A stretch of 64,000 nt of DNA from Allostella sp. ATCC 35155 (GTDB taxonomy: Bacteria > Pseudomonadota > Alphaproteobacteria > ATCC43930 > Allostellaceae): the NCBI GenBank assembly GCA_006738865.1, contig AP019701.1, positions 5,275,097 through 5,339,096 of the forward strand, given 5' to 3'. The notes below the pieces were generated by a model. The model was not told where the DNA came from, did no database searches, and was given only the letters and a program-made list of their open reading frames with translations. Both the position numbers and the translations under genes were made by a program. Below are positions 41,821 to 50,992 of the stretch, piece by piece; position 1 is the stretch's first letter, and the number at the start of each line of letters is the position of its first letter.

Positions 41821-42621
41821 TCAGGCGTGGGCGGAGAGATCCCGGATGGTCGGATTCGTGCCGCAGAGGGGGCACTCGGGGTCGCGCCGCGCCTTGAGCC
41901 GCCGTACCGTCGCTCCCAGCGCGTCATAGAGCAGCAGCGTGCCGGCGAGACTCTCCCCCAGGCCGAGGATCTCCTTCAGCACCTCGGTCGCCTGCATCGT
42001 CCCGACGACGCCGGCGACGGCGCCGAAGATGCCGGCCTGCTCGCAGCGTGGCACCAGGTCGGGCGGCGGCGGCGAGCGGAAGAGGCAGCGATAGCAGGGC
42101 CGGTTCTCGCCCGGCTCGTGCGCCTTGTAGGTCGAGATCTGGCCCTCGAACCGCAGCAGCGCCGCCGAGACCAGGGGCACGCGGGCGAAGTAGCAGGCGT
42201 CGTTCAGCAGGTAGCGCGCGGCGAAATTGTCGGTGCCGTCGACGACGATGTCATGGGCGCCGACGAGGCGGGCGGCATTGGCGGCCGTCACCCGCTCCAG
42301 GAGCGCGGTCACCTGCAGGTCCGGGTCGAGCCGGGCGATCGCCGCGCGTGCGCTCTCGGCTTTCGGGTGGCCGATGGTCTCGGTCGAATGGATGACCTGG
42401 CGCTGCAGGTTGGACAGCTCGACCGTATCGGCGTCGGCGATGGTGAGATGGCCGATGCCGGCGGCCGCCAGATAGAGCAGCACCGGCGCGCCGAGGCCGC
42501 CGGCCCCCACCACCAGCACCCGCGCCGCCAGGAGGCGCGCCTGTCCTTCCTCGCCGACCTCGTCGAGAATGACGTGGCGGGCATAGCGCTCGAGCTGCGC
42601 GTCGGAGAGTTCGATCGTCAT
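41821..42621 (-). CDS. moeB: MoeB/ThiF family adenylyltransferase
   Basis: The 266-residue product starts MTIELSDAQLERYARHVILD, the usual MoeB opening. The nucleotide-binding loop is VLVVGAGGLGAPVLLYLA. An Asp pair lies in IADADTVELSNLQRQ (typical of ubiquitin-activating-like enzymes), with the GTDNFAARYLLNDACY segment. Zinc-binding CxxC pairs are at CYRCLFR and CPLCG, and PRCEQAGIFG carries the conserved Cys. It adenylates the C-terminal Gly of a ThiS/MoaD-type sulfur carrier for molybdopterin or thiamine synthesis. No carrier gene is adjacent. It lies 34 bp upstream of the flavoprotein gene and 43 bp from the MATE gene, all minus strand. Confidence 0.93.
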   Translation of the reverse strand: MTIELSDAQLERYARHVILDEVGEEGQARLLAARVLVVGAGGLGAPVLLYLAAAGIGHLTIADADTVELSNLQRQVIHSTETIGHPKAESARAAIARLDPDLQVTALLERVTAANAARLVGAHDIVVDGTDNFAARYLLNDACYFARVPLVSAALLRFEGQISTYKAHEPGENRPCYRCLFRSPPPPDLVPRCEQAGIFGAVAGVVGTMQATEVLKEILGLGESLAGTLLLYDALGATVRRLKARRDPECPLCGTNPTIRDLSAHA

Positions 42622-42664
42622 GGCCGGCGAAAGGTCGCACGGCGACGCCGCGCCCCGCAACTCG

Positions 42665-44029
42665 TCACCCCCGCAGCTCGCGGGTGGCCGCGGCGACCAG
42701 CAGCATGGCCGCGGTGAAGGCCACGGCCGCCGTGACCGCGACCGTCGCCAGCATCGGCAGGCCGCCGCCCAGCCAATGGACCGCGGCCCAGCCGCCGCCT
42801 GCGACGACCGCGAGCCGCGCCGTGCCGGCGAGGAAGGGGGCGGCGGCGCGGCCGAGGCCGAGCAGCGAGAAGAAGAGCCCGAAGCCGATGCCGAGGATCG
42901 GATAGGCGATGCCCGCCCGCCGGAGATAGGCCGCGCCCTCCGCGATCGTGGCCGGGTCGTCGGAGAAGAGGCCCATCCAGGTGCGGGGGGCACCCAGCGC
43001 GACCGCGGCGAAGAGAAGGCCGATGGCGAGGCCGATCCCGGCACCGGTCCAGGCGATGTGCCGGGCCCGGTCGAGGCGGCCGGCGCCGAGAGCGGTCGCC
43101 ACCATGGCGATCACCGCCGAGCCGATGGCGAAGGTCAGCGGCACCTGCAGCAGATCGAGCCGGGCGGCCGCGCCGTATCCGGCCAGCGCCGTCGTGCCGA
43201 AGGCGGCGGCAAAGCCGGTCGTCAGGATCATCGTCGCCTGCGCCTGCACGACGTTGAGACCGGCCGGAATGCCGACGCCGAGGATGGCGGCGAAATGCCG
43301 GGCCTGGGGCCGGCAGGGCCGCAGCCGGATCTCGCCGCGACCGGCGAGGAGGTGGAATGCGAGCACCAGCGCGCCGGTGGCATAGGAGGCGACGACGGCG
43401 ATCGCAGCGCCCGCGACGCCCAGCGACGGCATCGGGCCGAGGCCCAGGATCAGCACCGGCGACAGTGCGAGATGGACCGCCTCGCCGAGGATGATGGCCA
43501 TCGCCGGCACCAGCATGTTGCCGGTACCGCGCACGACGTTCGCCAGCAGGTTCATCAGCCAGACGGCGACGATGCCCCCGAAGACGATAGCCGAATACTC
43601 GACGGCGGCGGCAAGGCTGGCACCCGTCGCGCCCATCGCGGCATAGAGCCAGGGCCCCAGCGTCAGCATGGCCAGGCTGAATGCGCCGCCGAAGAGGAGT
43701 GCCAGAAGCACGGCGTGGCAGGCGATCGCGGCGGCGTCTGCGGGCCGGCCGGCGCCCATGGCGCGGGCGATCCCGCCATTGACGCCGGCGCCGACGCCGC
43801 TCGCAGACGTCATCTGCATCAGCAGGAAGAGCGGGAAGGCGAGCGAGACTCCCGCAAGCGCATCCGTGCCCAGCCAGCCGACGAAGATCGCGTCGAAGCT
43901 GATGAAGGCGATCCGTGCCGCCGCCTCGCCGAGGTTCGGCAGGGAGAGCCGCAGCAAGGTCGGCGCCACCGGCGCTTCCAGGATGCGGCGCGTTCGCGGC
44001 GAGAGGCTGGGGGGCGAGTCGTCGGCCAT
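42665..44029 (-). CDS. MATE family efflux transporter
   Basis: The 454-residue product has about twelve hydrophobic helices in two similar halves. N-terminal features are LRLSLPNLGEAAARIAF and FDAIFVGWLGTDALAGV, as in MATE/NorM proteins. It then has GVGAGVNGGIARAMGAGR, and in the second half GIPAGLNVVQAQATMILTTG and ALAGYGAAARLDLLQVP. It exports organic cations or drugs using Na+ or H+ gradients across the inner membrane. It is divergent from the ThDP enzyme gene; the 153-bp gap between them should hold both promoters. Confidence 0.93.
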   Translation of the reverse strand: MADDSPPSLSPRTRRILEAPVAPTLLRLSLPNLGEAAARIAFISFDAIFVGWLGTDALAGVSLAFPLFLLMQMTSASGVGAGVNGGIARAMGAGRPADAAAIACHAVLLALLFGGAFSLAMLTLGPWLYAAMGATGASLAAAVEYSAIVFGGIVAVWLMNLLANVVRGTGNMLVPAMAIILGEAVHLALSPVLILGLGPMPSLGVAGAAIAVVASYATGALVLAFHLLAGRGEIRLRPCRPQARHFAAILGVGIPAGLNVVQAQATMILTTGFAAAFGTTALAGYGAAARLDLLQVPLTFAIGSAVIAMVATALGAGRLDRARHIAWTGAGIGLAIGLLFAAVALGAPRTWMGLFSDDPATIAEGAAYLRRAGIAYPILGIGFGLFFSLLGLGRAAAPFLAGTARLAVVAGGGWAAVHWLGGGLPMLATVAVTAAVAFTAAMLLVAAATRELRG

Positions 44030-44182
44030 GGCGGCCTTTGTGGCGGGTCGGATCGCGGGCAGCCTCGCAGCCGGGGATCGCCAGCGCAATGACCCGGGAG
44101 GTAGTGGCGCCGGGCGACTTGACGGCGGCGGGCGGGCGCCCGTCTGCTGGGCGGAAACCAGGAGGAAACGGACCCCCACGCC

Positions 44183-45874
44183 ATGACCCATCCCGCGACG
44201 CAGATCCCGACCATGAAGGGCGCCCGCTACATCGCCGAGGCGGCCCTCGCCGTCGGCATCGACCATGTCTTCTTCGTCGACGCGGTGCTGCGCCGCGCCC
44301 TGGTCGAGATGGAGGAGGTCGGCATCCGCCGTGTTCTCGCGCGGTCGGAGAAGGCGGCCGCCTACATGGCGGACGGCTATTCCCGTGCCGCCCGCCGGCC
44401 GGCGCTCTGCATGGCCCAGTCGGTCGGTGCCGCCAACCTTGCGGCGGGGCTGCAGGACGCCTTCCTCGGACAATCCAGCGTCGTCGCGCTGACGGGGCGC
44501 AAGCCGCCGATCGAGCAGTACCGCAACGCCTACCAGGAGATTCCGCACGAGCCGCTGTTCTCGGCCGTGACGAAGATGTCGGCCCGCGTCGACCTGCCGG
44601 ACCAGCTGCCGCTGCTGCTGCGCCAGGCCTTCCGGGTGGCGACCACGGGCCGGCCGGGACCGGCCCATCTCGACATCAACGGCATGACCGGCGACACGAC
44701 GGCGATGGCCGACTGCCTGCTGGCGGCGATGCCGGAGGCAAGCTTCGGCCGAGTCCCGGCGTTCCGTCCGCCAGCCGATCCGGCGATGGTCGCGGCGGCG
44801 GTCGCGGCGATCGGCCAGGCGCGCCGCCCGGTCCTGGTGGTCGGCACCGGGGCGATGGCGTCGGCCGCCGAGGGCGCGGTGCAGGCGCTGGCCGAGCGGC
44901 TGTCGGCGCCGGTCGTGGCCGCCCTCGATGCCAAGGCGGTGCTGGTCGAACAGCATCCGCTCAACGGCGGGATCGTCGGCACCTATTCGCGCAGCTGCGC
45001 CAACCGCATCGTCGCGGAGGCCGACCTCGTGATCTTCGTGGGCTGCGACACCGGCGACCAGGTCACGAGCAACTGGGTGCTGCCGGCTCCGGGCATCCCC
45101 GTCGTGCAGGTCGACCCGGACCCGGCCGAGCTGGGCCGCTCCTACCCCGGAACGATCGGACTGCAGGCCGACGTGCGCGCGGGCCTCGAGCAACTGGCTG
45201 CCGCGCTGCCGGCCCGGCCGTCAGGGGGCTGGGCCGCACGGGCGCAGGCGCTGGTCGCGGAATGGCGGGCGGAGACGGCGCCGGCCCTCGCGTCACCCTC
45301 GACGCCGATCCGGCCGGAGCGGCTTTGCGCCGAGCTGACGGCGGCGCTGCCGGAGGACGCGATCCTGGTCGCCGACACCGGCTATTCCTCGCAATGGAGC
45401 GGGACGCTGGTCGAGTTGCGTTCGCCGCGGCAGCGTTATCTGCGAGCGGCGGGATCGCTGGGCTGGGGCTTTCCGGGGGCGCTCGGCGCCAAGTGCGCGC
45501 TGCCCGACCGGCCGGTCGTCGCCTTCACCGGCGACGGCGGCTTCATGTACCACATGGTCGAGCTGGAGACGGCGCGGCGTTGCGGCATCCACACGATCAC
45601 GGTCGTCAACAACAATGGTTGCCTTGCCCAGGGCGCGCGCAGCATCGACGCGGCCTATGAGGGGCGGAACGGCAACAAGAACGAGATCTACGTCTTCCAT
45701 CCGATGGATTTCGCCGCCGTCGCCCGTTCGATGGACTGCTTCGGCGTGCGGGTCGAGGACCCGGCCGACTTCCAGGATGCCTTCGCCGCCGCCGCGCGGG
45801 CCGGCCGGCCGGCCGTGATCGACGTCGTGACCGACCCGGCCGCACGGGCGCCGCTCGGCTGGCTGCCGCAGTGA
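44183..45874 (+). CDS. Thiamine diphosphate-dependent enzyme (acetolactate synthase-like)
   Basis: The 563-residue product has the three domains of the ThDP decarboxylase/acetolactate synthase superfamily. The N-terminal Pyr domain has RSEKAAAYMADGYSRAA with the catalytic Glu equivalent. The central domain has RPVLVVGTGAMASAAEGA. The C-terminal PP domain carries the ThDP signature GDGGFMYHMVELETA and VVNNNG. The exact reaction (decarboxylation, ligation or other) is not clear. It is followed closely by a 3-hydroxyacyl-CoA dehydrogenase-like gene, which suggests degradation of a keto acid. The ATG at 44213 is a possible shorter start. Confidence 0.9.
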   Translation: MTHPATQIPTMKGARYIAEAALAVGIDHVFFVDAVLRRALVEMEEVGIRRVLARSEKAAAYMADGYSRAARRPALCMAQSVGAANLAAGLQDAFLGQSSVVALTGRKPPIEQYRNAYQEIPHEPLFSAVTKMSARVDLPDQLPLLLRQAFRVATTGRPGPAHLDINGMTGDTTAMADCLLAAMPEASFGRVPAFRPPADPAMVAAAVAAIGQARRPVLVVGTGAMASAAEGAVQALAERLSAPVVAALDAKAVLVEQHPLNGGIVGTYSRSCANRIVAEADLVIFVGCDTGDQVTSNWVLPAPGIPVVQVDPDPAELGRSYPGTIGLQADVRAGLEQLAAALPARPSGGWAARAQALVAEWRAETAPALASPSTPIRPERLCAELTAALPEDAILVADTGYSSQWSGTLVELRSPRQRYLRAAGSLGWGFPGALGAKCALPDRPVVAFTGDGGFMYHMVELETARRCGIHTITVVNNNGCLAQGARSIDAAYEGRNGNKNEIYVFHPMDFAAVARSMDCFGVRVEDPADFQDAFAAAARAGRPAVIDVVTDPAARAPLGWLPQ

Positions 45875-45885
45875 GGGCCGGGTCG

Positions 45886-46863
45886 ATGACGACGACCGCA
45901 AGGCCCGTTGCCGTGATCGGGGCGGGGACCATGGGCCACGCGCTGGCGCTGGTCCATGCACTGGGCGGCCATCCGGTGCGCCTCTACGACAACGACCCGG
46001 GCGCGCTCGCAAGGGCGCCGGGCCTGATGGAGGCGGCGCTCGCCACGATCCGCGAGGCGGGCGAGGCGCCGCCCGGCTGGGACGAGGCGCGGCTGGCGGA
46101 GGCGGTCGCGATCGTTCCCGAGATCGCACAGGCGGCCGACGGCGCCTGGCTGGTCGTGGAAGCGGTGGCCGAGGATGCGGAGGTGAAGCGCCAGGTCTTC
46201 GCCGCGCTCGACGCGCATGCGCCGGCCGATGCGATCTTCGCCAGCAACACCTCGATGCTGGACATCTTCCCGCTGGTGCCGACGCGGCGGGCGCCGCGCA
46301 CGCTGATCGCGCACTGGTACACCCCGCCCTACCTCATCGACCTCGTCGACGTCGTCGCCGGCCCGGCGACGGACCCCGCGGTGGTCGAGACGGTGCGGGC
46401 GCTCTATGCCGGATTCGGCAAGCATCCGATCGTGCTGCGGCGCTTCGTTCCGGGGTTCATCGCCAACCGCATCCAGGCGGCGATCGGGCTCGAGGTGAAT
46501 GCGCTGCTCGATGCGGGCGTCGCAGGGCCGGCCGAGATCGACGATTCGATCCGCCACGGCCTCGCCTTGCGGATGGCGCTGATGGGCCATCTGATGAAGG
46601 CCGACTTCACCGGCCTCGGCCTGTCGCGGAAGATCCTCGCCAACCGCTCCTACACGCCGCCGGTGCCGACGGGCCGCTGCGCCGAGCTGGAGCGCCGGGT
46701 CGATGCCGGCCATTCCGGCGTCGCGACCGGTGCCGGCTGGTACGATTATGGCGGGCGCTCGGCGGCCGAGCTGTTCCGCGAGCGCGACCGGCAGCTCTTC
46801 GCCCTGAAGCAGGCCGTTCGCGCCGTCTCGCCGCTGCCCGGAACGCCGACCGACGGCGAATAG
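45886..46863 (+). CDS. 3-hydroxyacyl-CoA dehydrogenase-type NAD-dependent enzyme
   Basis: The ATG at 45886 has GAGGG upstream; a GTG at 45871 overlapping the previous stop is possible. The 325-residue product has an N-terminal NAD-binding motif VAVIGAGTMGHALAL and the catalytic segments ASNTSMLDIF and IAHWYTPPYLIDLVDVV. A helical C-terminal domain contains RFVPGFIANRIQAAIGLEVN and a catalytic-type LMGHLMKADFTGLGL. This resembles 3-hydroxybutyryl-CoA, carnitine or gulonate dehydrogenases. It lies 11 bp after the ThDP enzyme gene, so they form one unit. Confidence 0.9.
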   Translation: MTTTARPVAVIGAGTMGHALALVHALGGHPVRLYDNDPGALARAPGLMEAALATIREAGEAPPGWDEARLAEAVAIVPEIAQAADGAWLVVEAVAEDAEVKRQVFAALDAHAPADAIFASNTSMLDIFPLVPTRRAPRTLIAHWYTPPYLIDLVDVVAGPATDPAVVETVRALYAGFGKHPIVLRRFVPGFIANRIQAAIGLEVNALLDAGVAGPAEIDDSIRHGLALRMALMGHLMKADFTGLGLSRKILANRSYTPPVPTGRCAELERRVDAGHSGVATGAGWYDYGGRSAAELFRERDRQLFALKQAVRAVSPLPGTPTDGE

Positions 46864-46869
46864 GGGCTG

Positions 46870-46898
46870 CCGGCCGTTACCTTGGAGGTAATGGCCGG
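46870..46898. promoter_or_regulatory. 12-bp-arm inverted repeat before the XRE/MmyB gene
   Basis: Arms at 46870-46881 and 46887-46898 are complementary except one G.T pair and surround a 5-bp spacer. It lies just after the dehydrogenase stop and 53 bp before the regulator ATG. It could be an operator for the regulator or a terminator stem for the upstream genes. Confidence 0.5.
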
Positions 46899-46951
46899 CC
46901 CTCCCTCGGGGACGTAGGGTCGGTCAATCGACCGTCCAGGGGAGTCGAGGG

Positions 46952-47791
46952 ATGCAGTTTCCCGCCCGCACCGAGCCGACCGTCGGCCGCCTGATCGCCC
47001 AGTGGCGGCGGGCGCGCCGGATGAGCCAGATGGAGCTGTCCGGGGAAAGCGGCGTCTCCACCCGGCATCTCAGCTTCGTCGAGAGCGGCCGCGCCCGGCC
47101 GTCGCGCGAGCTGGTGCTGCGCCTGTCGGCGGCCCTCGCCGTCCCGCGCCGCGAGCGCAACGATCTCCTGCTCGCCGCCGGCTTCGCCCCGGCCTATCGC
47201 GAGACCGCGATCGAGGCGCCCGAGATGGCGGAGGTCGTGCAGGCGGTGACGATGATCCTGGAACGCCACGCGCCCTACCCGGCGGTGGCGCTCGACGGGC
47301 GCTGGGACGTGCTGATGGCGAACGCCGCCTATGCGGCCTCCGTCATGGCGTGCGGCCCGGAGGCGCGCGGCAGCGCCCTGATTCCGCCGCTGGTCCTGCT
47401 GCCGAAGCCGCGGCCCAACCTCCTCCGGCTGCTGTGCCATCCGGACGGCATCCGCAACCATCTCGACAACTGGGTCGAGGCGACCAGGGCCGTCCTCGGC
47501 CGGGTCCGGCGCGAGGTCGGCCGAGACGGCGACCCGGTGCGCCGTGCCGCCTTCGAGGAGGCGCTGGCCTGGCCCGGCGTTCCGCCGCTGCCGGAGATCG
47601 ACGCGGCCGGCCCGTCCGACCTGATCGTGCCGGTGGCGCTGCGGACTCCGACGGGCACCCTGCGGTTCCTCAGCACCATCGCCACCCTCGGCACGGCCCA
47701 GGACATCACGCTGCAGGATCTGCGTATCGAGACCTTCCATCCGGCCGATCCCGAGACGGCCCGCACGGTGCAGGCGATGGCTGCCGGCTGA
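46952..47791 (+). CDS. XRE family regulator with MmyB-like sensor domain
   Basis: The 279-residue product has an N-terminal XRE helix-turn-helix (about 10-70: LIAQWRRARRMSQMELSGES, then VSTRHLSFVESGRARPSREL). A C-terminal MmyB-like ligand domain follows (about 95-275), with ILERHAPYPAVALDGRWDVL, NLLRLLCHPDGIRNH and ETFHPADPETA. Such proteins are transcription factors of actinobacteria and alphaproteobacteria, some binding fatty acids. It sits between a hydroxyacyl-CoA dehydrogenase and an amidohydrolase, which it may regulate. A strong inverted repeat lies upstream. Confidence 0.92.
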   Translation: MQFPARTEPTVGRLIAQWRRARRMSQMELSGESGVSTRHLSFVESGRARPSRELVLRLSAALAVPRRERNDLLLAAGFAPAYRETAIEAPEMAEVVQAVTMILERHAPYPAVALDGRWDVLMANAAYAASVMACGPEARGSALIPPLVLLPKPRPNLLRLLCHPDGIRNHLDNWVEATRAVLGRVRREVGRDGDPVRRAAFEEALAWPGVPPLPEIDAAGPSDLIVPVALRTPTGTLRFLSTIATLGTAQDITLQDLRIETFHPADPETARTVQAMAAG

Positions 47792-47864
47792 GGCGCGGGA
47801 TGGGTGGCGCCGCGCGGGGTTCGGCGCCATCCTGCGCTTGAGAAGGAACCGGGGAGGAGCGAGG

Positions 47865-48884
47865 GTGGCTGCCGACAACGCCGCGTGGCTGGATGGGACC
47901 GTCGAGGAGGTTCTGGAGCCGGAACTGCCGATCTGCGATCCGCACCATCATCTGTGGGACGGTCGCAGCGACTATGTCCAGGCGCGCTACCTGCTCGATG
48001 ACGTGCTGGCCGATGTCGGCTCCGGGCACAACGTCGTCTCGACCGTCTTCGTCGAGTGCGGCGCGATGTACCGGGCCGACGGGCCGGAGGAGCTGCGGCC
48101 GGTGGGCGAGACGGAATTCGTCAACGGCATCGCGGCGATGAGCGCGTCCGGGCTCTACGGGCCCTGCCGGATTGCAGCCGGGATCGTCGGCTATGCGCCG
48201 CTGCAGCATGGTGCGTCGATCGCCGCACGCTCCCTCGATGCACACATCGCGGCCGGCAACGGCCGGTTCCGCGGCGTGCGGGTGCAGGCTGCCCGGCACG
48301 AGAGTCCGGCCCTGCGGCGCCCACGCAACAATCCGCCGCCGAACATCTATGGCGAGGCGGCGTTCCGGGCCGGATTTGCGGAACTGGCGCCGCGCGGCCT
48401 TACCTTCGAGGCATGGTGCTTCCACCCCCAGATCCCGCACCTGACGGACCTCGCCCGCGCCTTCCCGGACACGACGATCATCCTCAACCATTTCGGCGGG
48501 CCGATCGGCGTCGGCCCCTATGCCGGACGGCCGGACGTCACCTTCGCGGAGTGGCGGCAGGCGATCGGACCGCTCGCCGAATGCCCCAACGTCGTGGCCA
48601 AGCTGGGCGGGCTCGTCATGGAGATGAACGGGTTCGATTTCCACCTCCGCCCGCGCCCGCCCTCCAGTTCGGAACTGGCGGAGGCGACGCGGCGCTACCA
48701 CGAGACGGTGATCGACCTCTTCGGCGTCGGGCGCTGCATGTTCGAATCCAACTTCCCGGTCGACAAGCTGAGCTGCAGCTACGCGGTGCTGTGGAATTCC
48801 TTCAAGCGCCTGGCATCCGGCTGTTCGGCAGCCGAGAAGGCCAGCCTCTTTCACGACACGGCGGCGCGGGTCTATCGCCTCTGA
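47865..48884 (+). CDS. Amidohydrolase_2 family metal hydrolase
   Basis: A GTG start at 47865 is chosen because GGGGAGGAGCGA precedes it directly; no good ATG is nearby. The 339-residue product has the TIM-barrel amidohydrolase pattern: PICDPHHHLWDGRSDY with the HxH metal site, GVRVQAARHE, a late VILNHFGGPIGV-type His strand and FESNFPVDKLS with the Asp. It is related to 2-pyrone-4,6-dicarboxylate lactonase and fuconolactonase-type enzymes, so a lactone or aromatic ring-cleavage product is a plausible substrate. It ends 3 bp from the convergent SulP gene. Confidence 0.9.
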   Translation: MAADNAAWLDGTVEEVLEPELPICDPHHHLWDGRSDYVQARYLLDDVLADVGSGHNVVSTVFVECGAMYRADGPEELRPVGETEFVNGIAAMSASGLYGPCRIAAGIVGYAPLQHGASIAARSLDAHIAAGNGRFRGVRVQAARHESPALRRPRNNPPPNIYGEAAFRAGFAELAPRGLTFEAWCFHPQIPHLTDLARAFPDTTIILNHFGGPIGVGPYAGRPDVTFAEWRQAIGPLAECPNVVAKLGGLVMEMNGFDFHLRPRPPSSSELAEATRRYHETVIDLFGVGRCMFESNFPVDKLSCSYAVLWNSFKRLASGCSAAEKASLFHDTAARVYRL

Positions 48885-48887
48885 TGC

Positions 48888-50585
48888 CTAGGCCGCGGTC
48901 GCCTCGGCGACCGCATCGGCGATGGTGGGGCGGTACTCGACCCCGGGCGCGGTCACGCCATGGGCGATCAGCGTCCTCCGGACTCCGGCCGAAGCGCCGG
49001 TGATGAAGAAGCGGACGTCGCGGTGGGCAGCCTTGCGCGCCGCACCGGCCAGCGTGTTGGCCGCCGTCGAATCGAGGAACGGCACCGCCGACAGGTCGAC
49101 GACGAAGGCGCGTCGCTGGTCGGCGATGCGGTCGAGGACGGAGCCGACGGTCGAGGCGGCGCCGAAGAAGAGCGCGCCGGTGATGCGGTAGACCACGACC
49201 TCGGGATTGGTGGCGAGATCGGGATCGTAGCGCGTCCGCTGGGCGGTGGTGCCGTCCGCCTCGTCCTCGGCGACAAGGGGGGCCTCGGCCTCGATCCCGG
49301 TCGCCTCGGCCATGCGGTGGATGAACAGCACCGCGCCCAGCGCGAAGCCGACGACGATGCCCTCGGTCAGGTCGCGGAACACGGTGAGGAGGAAGGTCGC
49401 CAGCAGCACCAGCGCATCGCCGCGCGAGGCGCGCAGGAGGACGGCGAATTCGTGCTTCTCGGCCATGTTCCAGGCGACGATGGCGAGGACGGCGGCCAGC
49501 GCCGCCAGCGGGATGAAGCTCGCCAGCGGCGCTGCGACCAGCATGAAGAGCAACAGGAAGACGGCATGCAGGATCCCGGCGACGGGGCCGCGCGCGCCGG
49601 CGCGGACGTTCGTCGCCGTGCGCGCGATGGTGCCGGTGGCGCAGATGCCGCCGAAGAGGGCCGAGCCGATGTTGGCCGCGCCCTGCGCGACCAGTTCGCA
49701 GTTCGAGCGGTGGCGGCGGCCGGTCATGCCGTCCGCGACGACCGCCGAGAGCAGCGACTCGATGGCGCCCAGCAGCGCGAAGGCGATGGCGTCGGGCAGG
49801 ACCGCCTGCACCTTGTCCCACGAAATGGGGGGCAGTTCCGGGACCGGCAGGCTGCGCGGGATGCCGCCGAACCGGGTGCCGACGGTCTCGACCGGCAGGC
49901 CGAGCAGCGCGGCCGCCGCCGAGGCGGCGACGACTGCGATCAGCAGGCCCGGCCAGGAGGGGCGGAACCGCTTGAGGCCGGCGATGATGGCGATCGTTCC
50001 GGCCGCGACGGCGATCGCTGCCGGGTTGATCGTGTCGATCGCACCGCCCAGGACGTGCAGCTTCTCGACGATCTCGCCGGGCTCGCGGCCGGGCAGGGTC
50101 AGGCCCAGCAGTTCCTTGATCTGGCTGGCGAAGATGATCACCGCGATGCCGGCGGTGAAGCCGACCGTCACCGGATAGGGGATGAACTTGACGTAGGTGC
50201 CGAGGCGCAGGAAGCCCAGCGCGAGCAGCAGGAAGCCGGCCAGCAGCGTCGCCAGCAGCAGCCCGTCGATGCCGTGGCGGTCGACCGTGGCGGCGACCAG
50301 CACGATGAAGGCGCCGGCGGGGCCGCCGATCTGGAAGCGGCTGCCGCCGAGCAGCGAAATGAGAAAGCCGCCGATGATGGCGGTATAGAGGCCGCGCTCG
50401 GGGCCCGCGCCCGATGCGATGGCGATCGCCATCGACAGCGGCAGGGCGACGATGGCGACCGTGAGGCCGGCGACGGCGTCGCTGCGGAAGTCGGCGAGTC
50501 GGTAGCCCTCGCGCAGAACGGTGACGAGCTTGGGCGTGAACAGCTCGACGAAGCTGGGTTCGGGCGGCTGGCGCCTGCCGGGCAT
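48888..50585 (-). CDS. SulP family anion transporter with STAS domain
   Basis: The 565-residue product has about ten to fourteen membrane segments starting with DAVAGLTVAIVALPLSMAIA and GLYTAIIGGFLISLLGGSRF, typical of SulP/SLC26. The C-terminal cytoplasmic STAS domain begins near residue 445 (VVYRITGALFFGAAS, then FVVDLSAVPFLDSTAANTLA). Family members carry sulfate, bicarbonate or dicarboxylates; the substrate cannot be told. An XRE-type regulator gene lies 11 bp upstream on the same strand and is probably co-transcribed. Confidence 0.93.
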   Translation of the reverse strand: MPGRRQPPEPSFVELFTPKLVTVLREGYRLADFRSDAVAGLTVAIVALPLSMAIAIASGAGPERGLYTAIIGGFLISLLGGSRFQIGGPAGAFIVLVAATVDRHGIDGLLLATLLAGFLLLALGFLRLGTYVKFIPYPVTVGFTAGIAVIIFASQIKELLGLTLPGREPGEIVEKLHVLGGAIDTINPAAIAVAAGTIAIIAGLKRFRPSWPGLLIAVVAASAAAALLGLPVETVGTRFGGIPRSLPVPELPPISWDKVQAVLPDAIAFALLGAIESLLSAVVADGMTGRRHRSNCELVAQGAANIGSALFGGICATGTIARTATNVRAGARGPVAGILHAVFLLLFMLVAAPLASFIPLAALAAVLAIVAWNMAEKHEFAVLLRASRGDALVLLATFLLTVFRDLTEGIVVGFALGAVLFIHRMAEATGIEAEAPLVAEDEADGTTAQRTRYDPDLATNPEVVVYRITGALFFGAASTVGSVLDRIADQRRAFVVDLSAVPFLDSTAANTLAGAARKAAHRDVRFFITGASAGVRRTLIAHGVTAPGVEYRPTIADAVAEATAA

Positions 50586-50596
50586 GGCCGATCCCC

Positions 50597-50878
50597 TCAG
50601 CGCGGGGTGCGGGGGGGCACCGCCTTGTCGGGCGCCTCCCGGAAGCGGACGCCGCGACCGCCGCCATCGCTGCGGCCATGGTCGCCGATCAGCTCGACGC
50701 CGGCGTGGTTCAACGCCTCCACCACCTTCGTCAGGGTGTCGACGACGCCGCGGACATTGCCCTCGCTCGCTTCCATCCGCTGGATGGTCGGCAGGGACAC
50801 GCCCGAGAGTTCGGCCAGCGTGCGCTGGTCGATGCCGAGCAGGGCGCGCGCCGCCCGCATCTGGGCGGCGGTGATCAC
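50597..50878 (-). CDS. Small XRE-family transcriptional regulator
   Basis: A GTG start at 50878 gives the typical opening MITAAQMRAARALLGIDQRT (93 residues). The helix-turn-helix is LAELSGVSLPTIQRMEAS. The tail (ALNHAGVELIGDHG) matches the common C-terminus of this small regulator type. It lies 11 bp upstream of the SulP transporter gene. A 9-bp-arm palindrome begins 14 bp before the start, a likely operator for autoregulation and control of the transporter. Confidence 0.92.
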   Translation of the reverse strand: MITAAQMRAARALLGIDQRTLAELSGVSLPTIQRMEASEGNVRGVVDTLTKVVEALNHAGVELIGDHGRSDGGGRGVRFREAPDKAVPPRTPR

Positions 50879-50892
50879 CGCAGAAGTACCGT

Positions 50893-50922
50893 CTGGAACA
50901 TGATCTAAAATGTATGTTCCAG
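50893..50922. promoter_or_regulatory. Palindromic operator upstream of XRE-SulP
   Basis: Perfect 9-bp arms (CTGGAACAT at 50893-50901 and ATGTTCCAG at 50914-50922) flank a 12-bp AT-rich spacer. The site lies at the expected promoter position of the minus-strand XRE-SulP operon. Binding by the encoded XRE protein is inferred. Confidence 0.6.
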
Positions 50923-50992
50923 CGATACTGATGTCTAGAGCATCAATATAGGGGTCCGCCGCATGCCTGTGGCGCGCGGCGGACCCGGCCGA

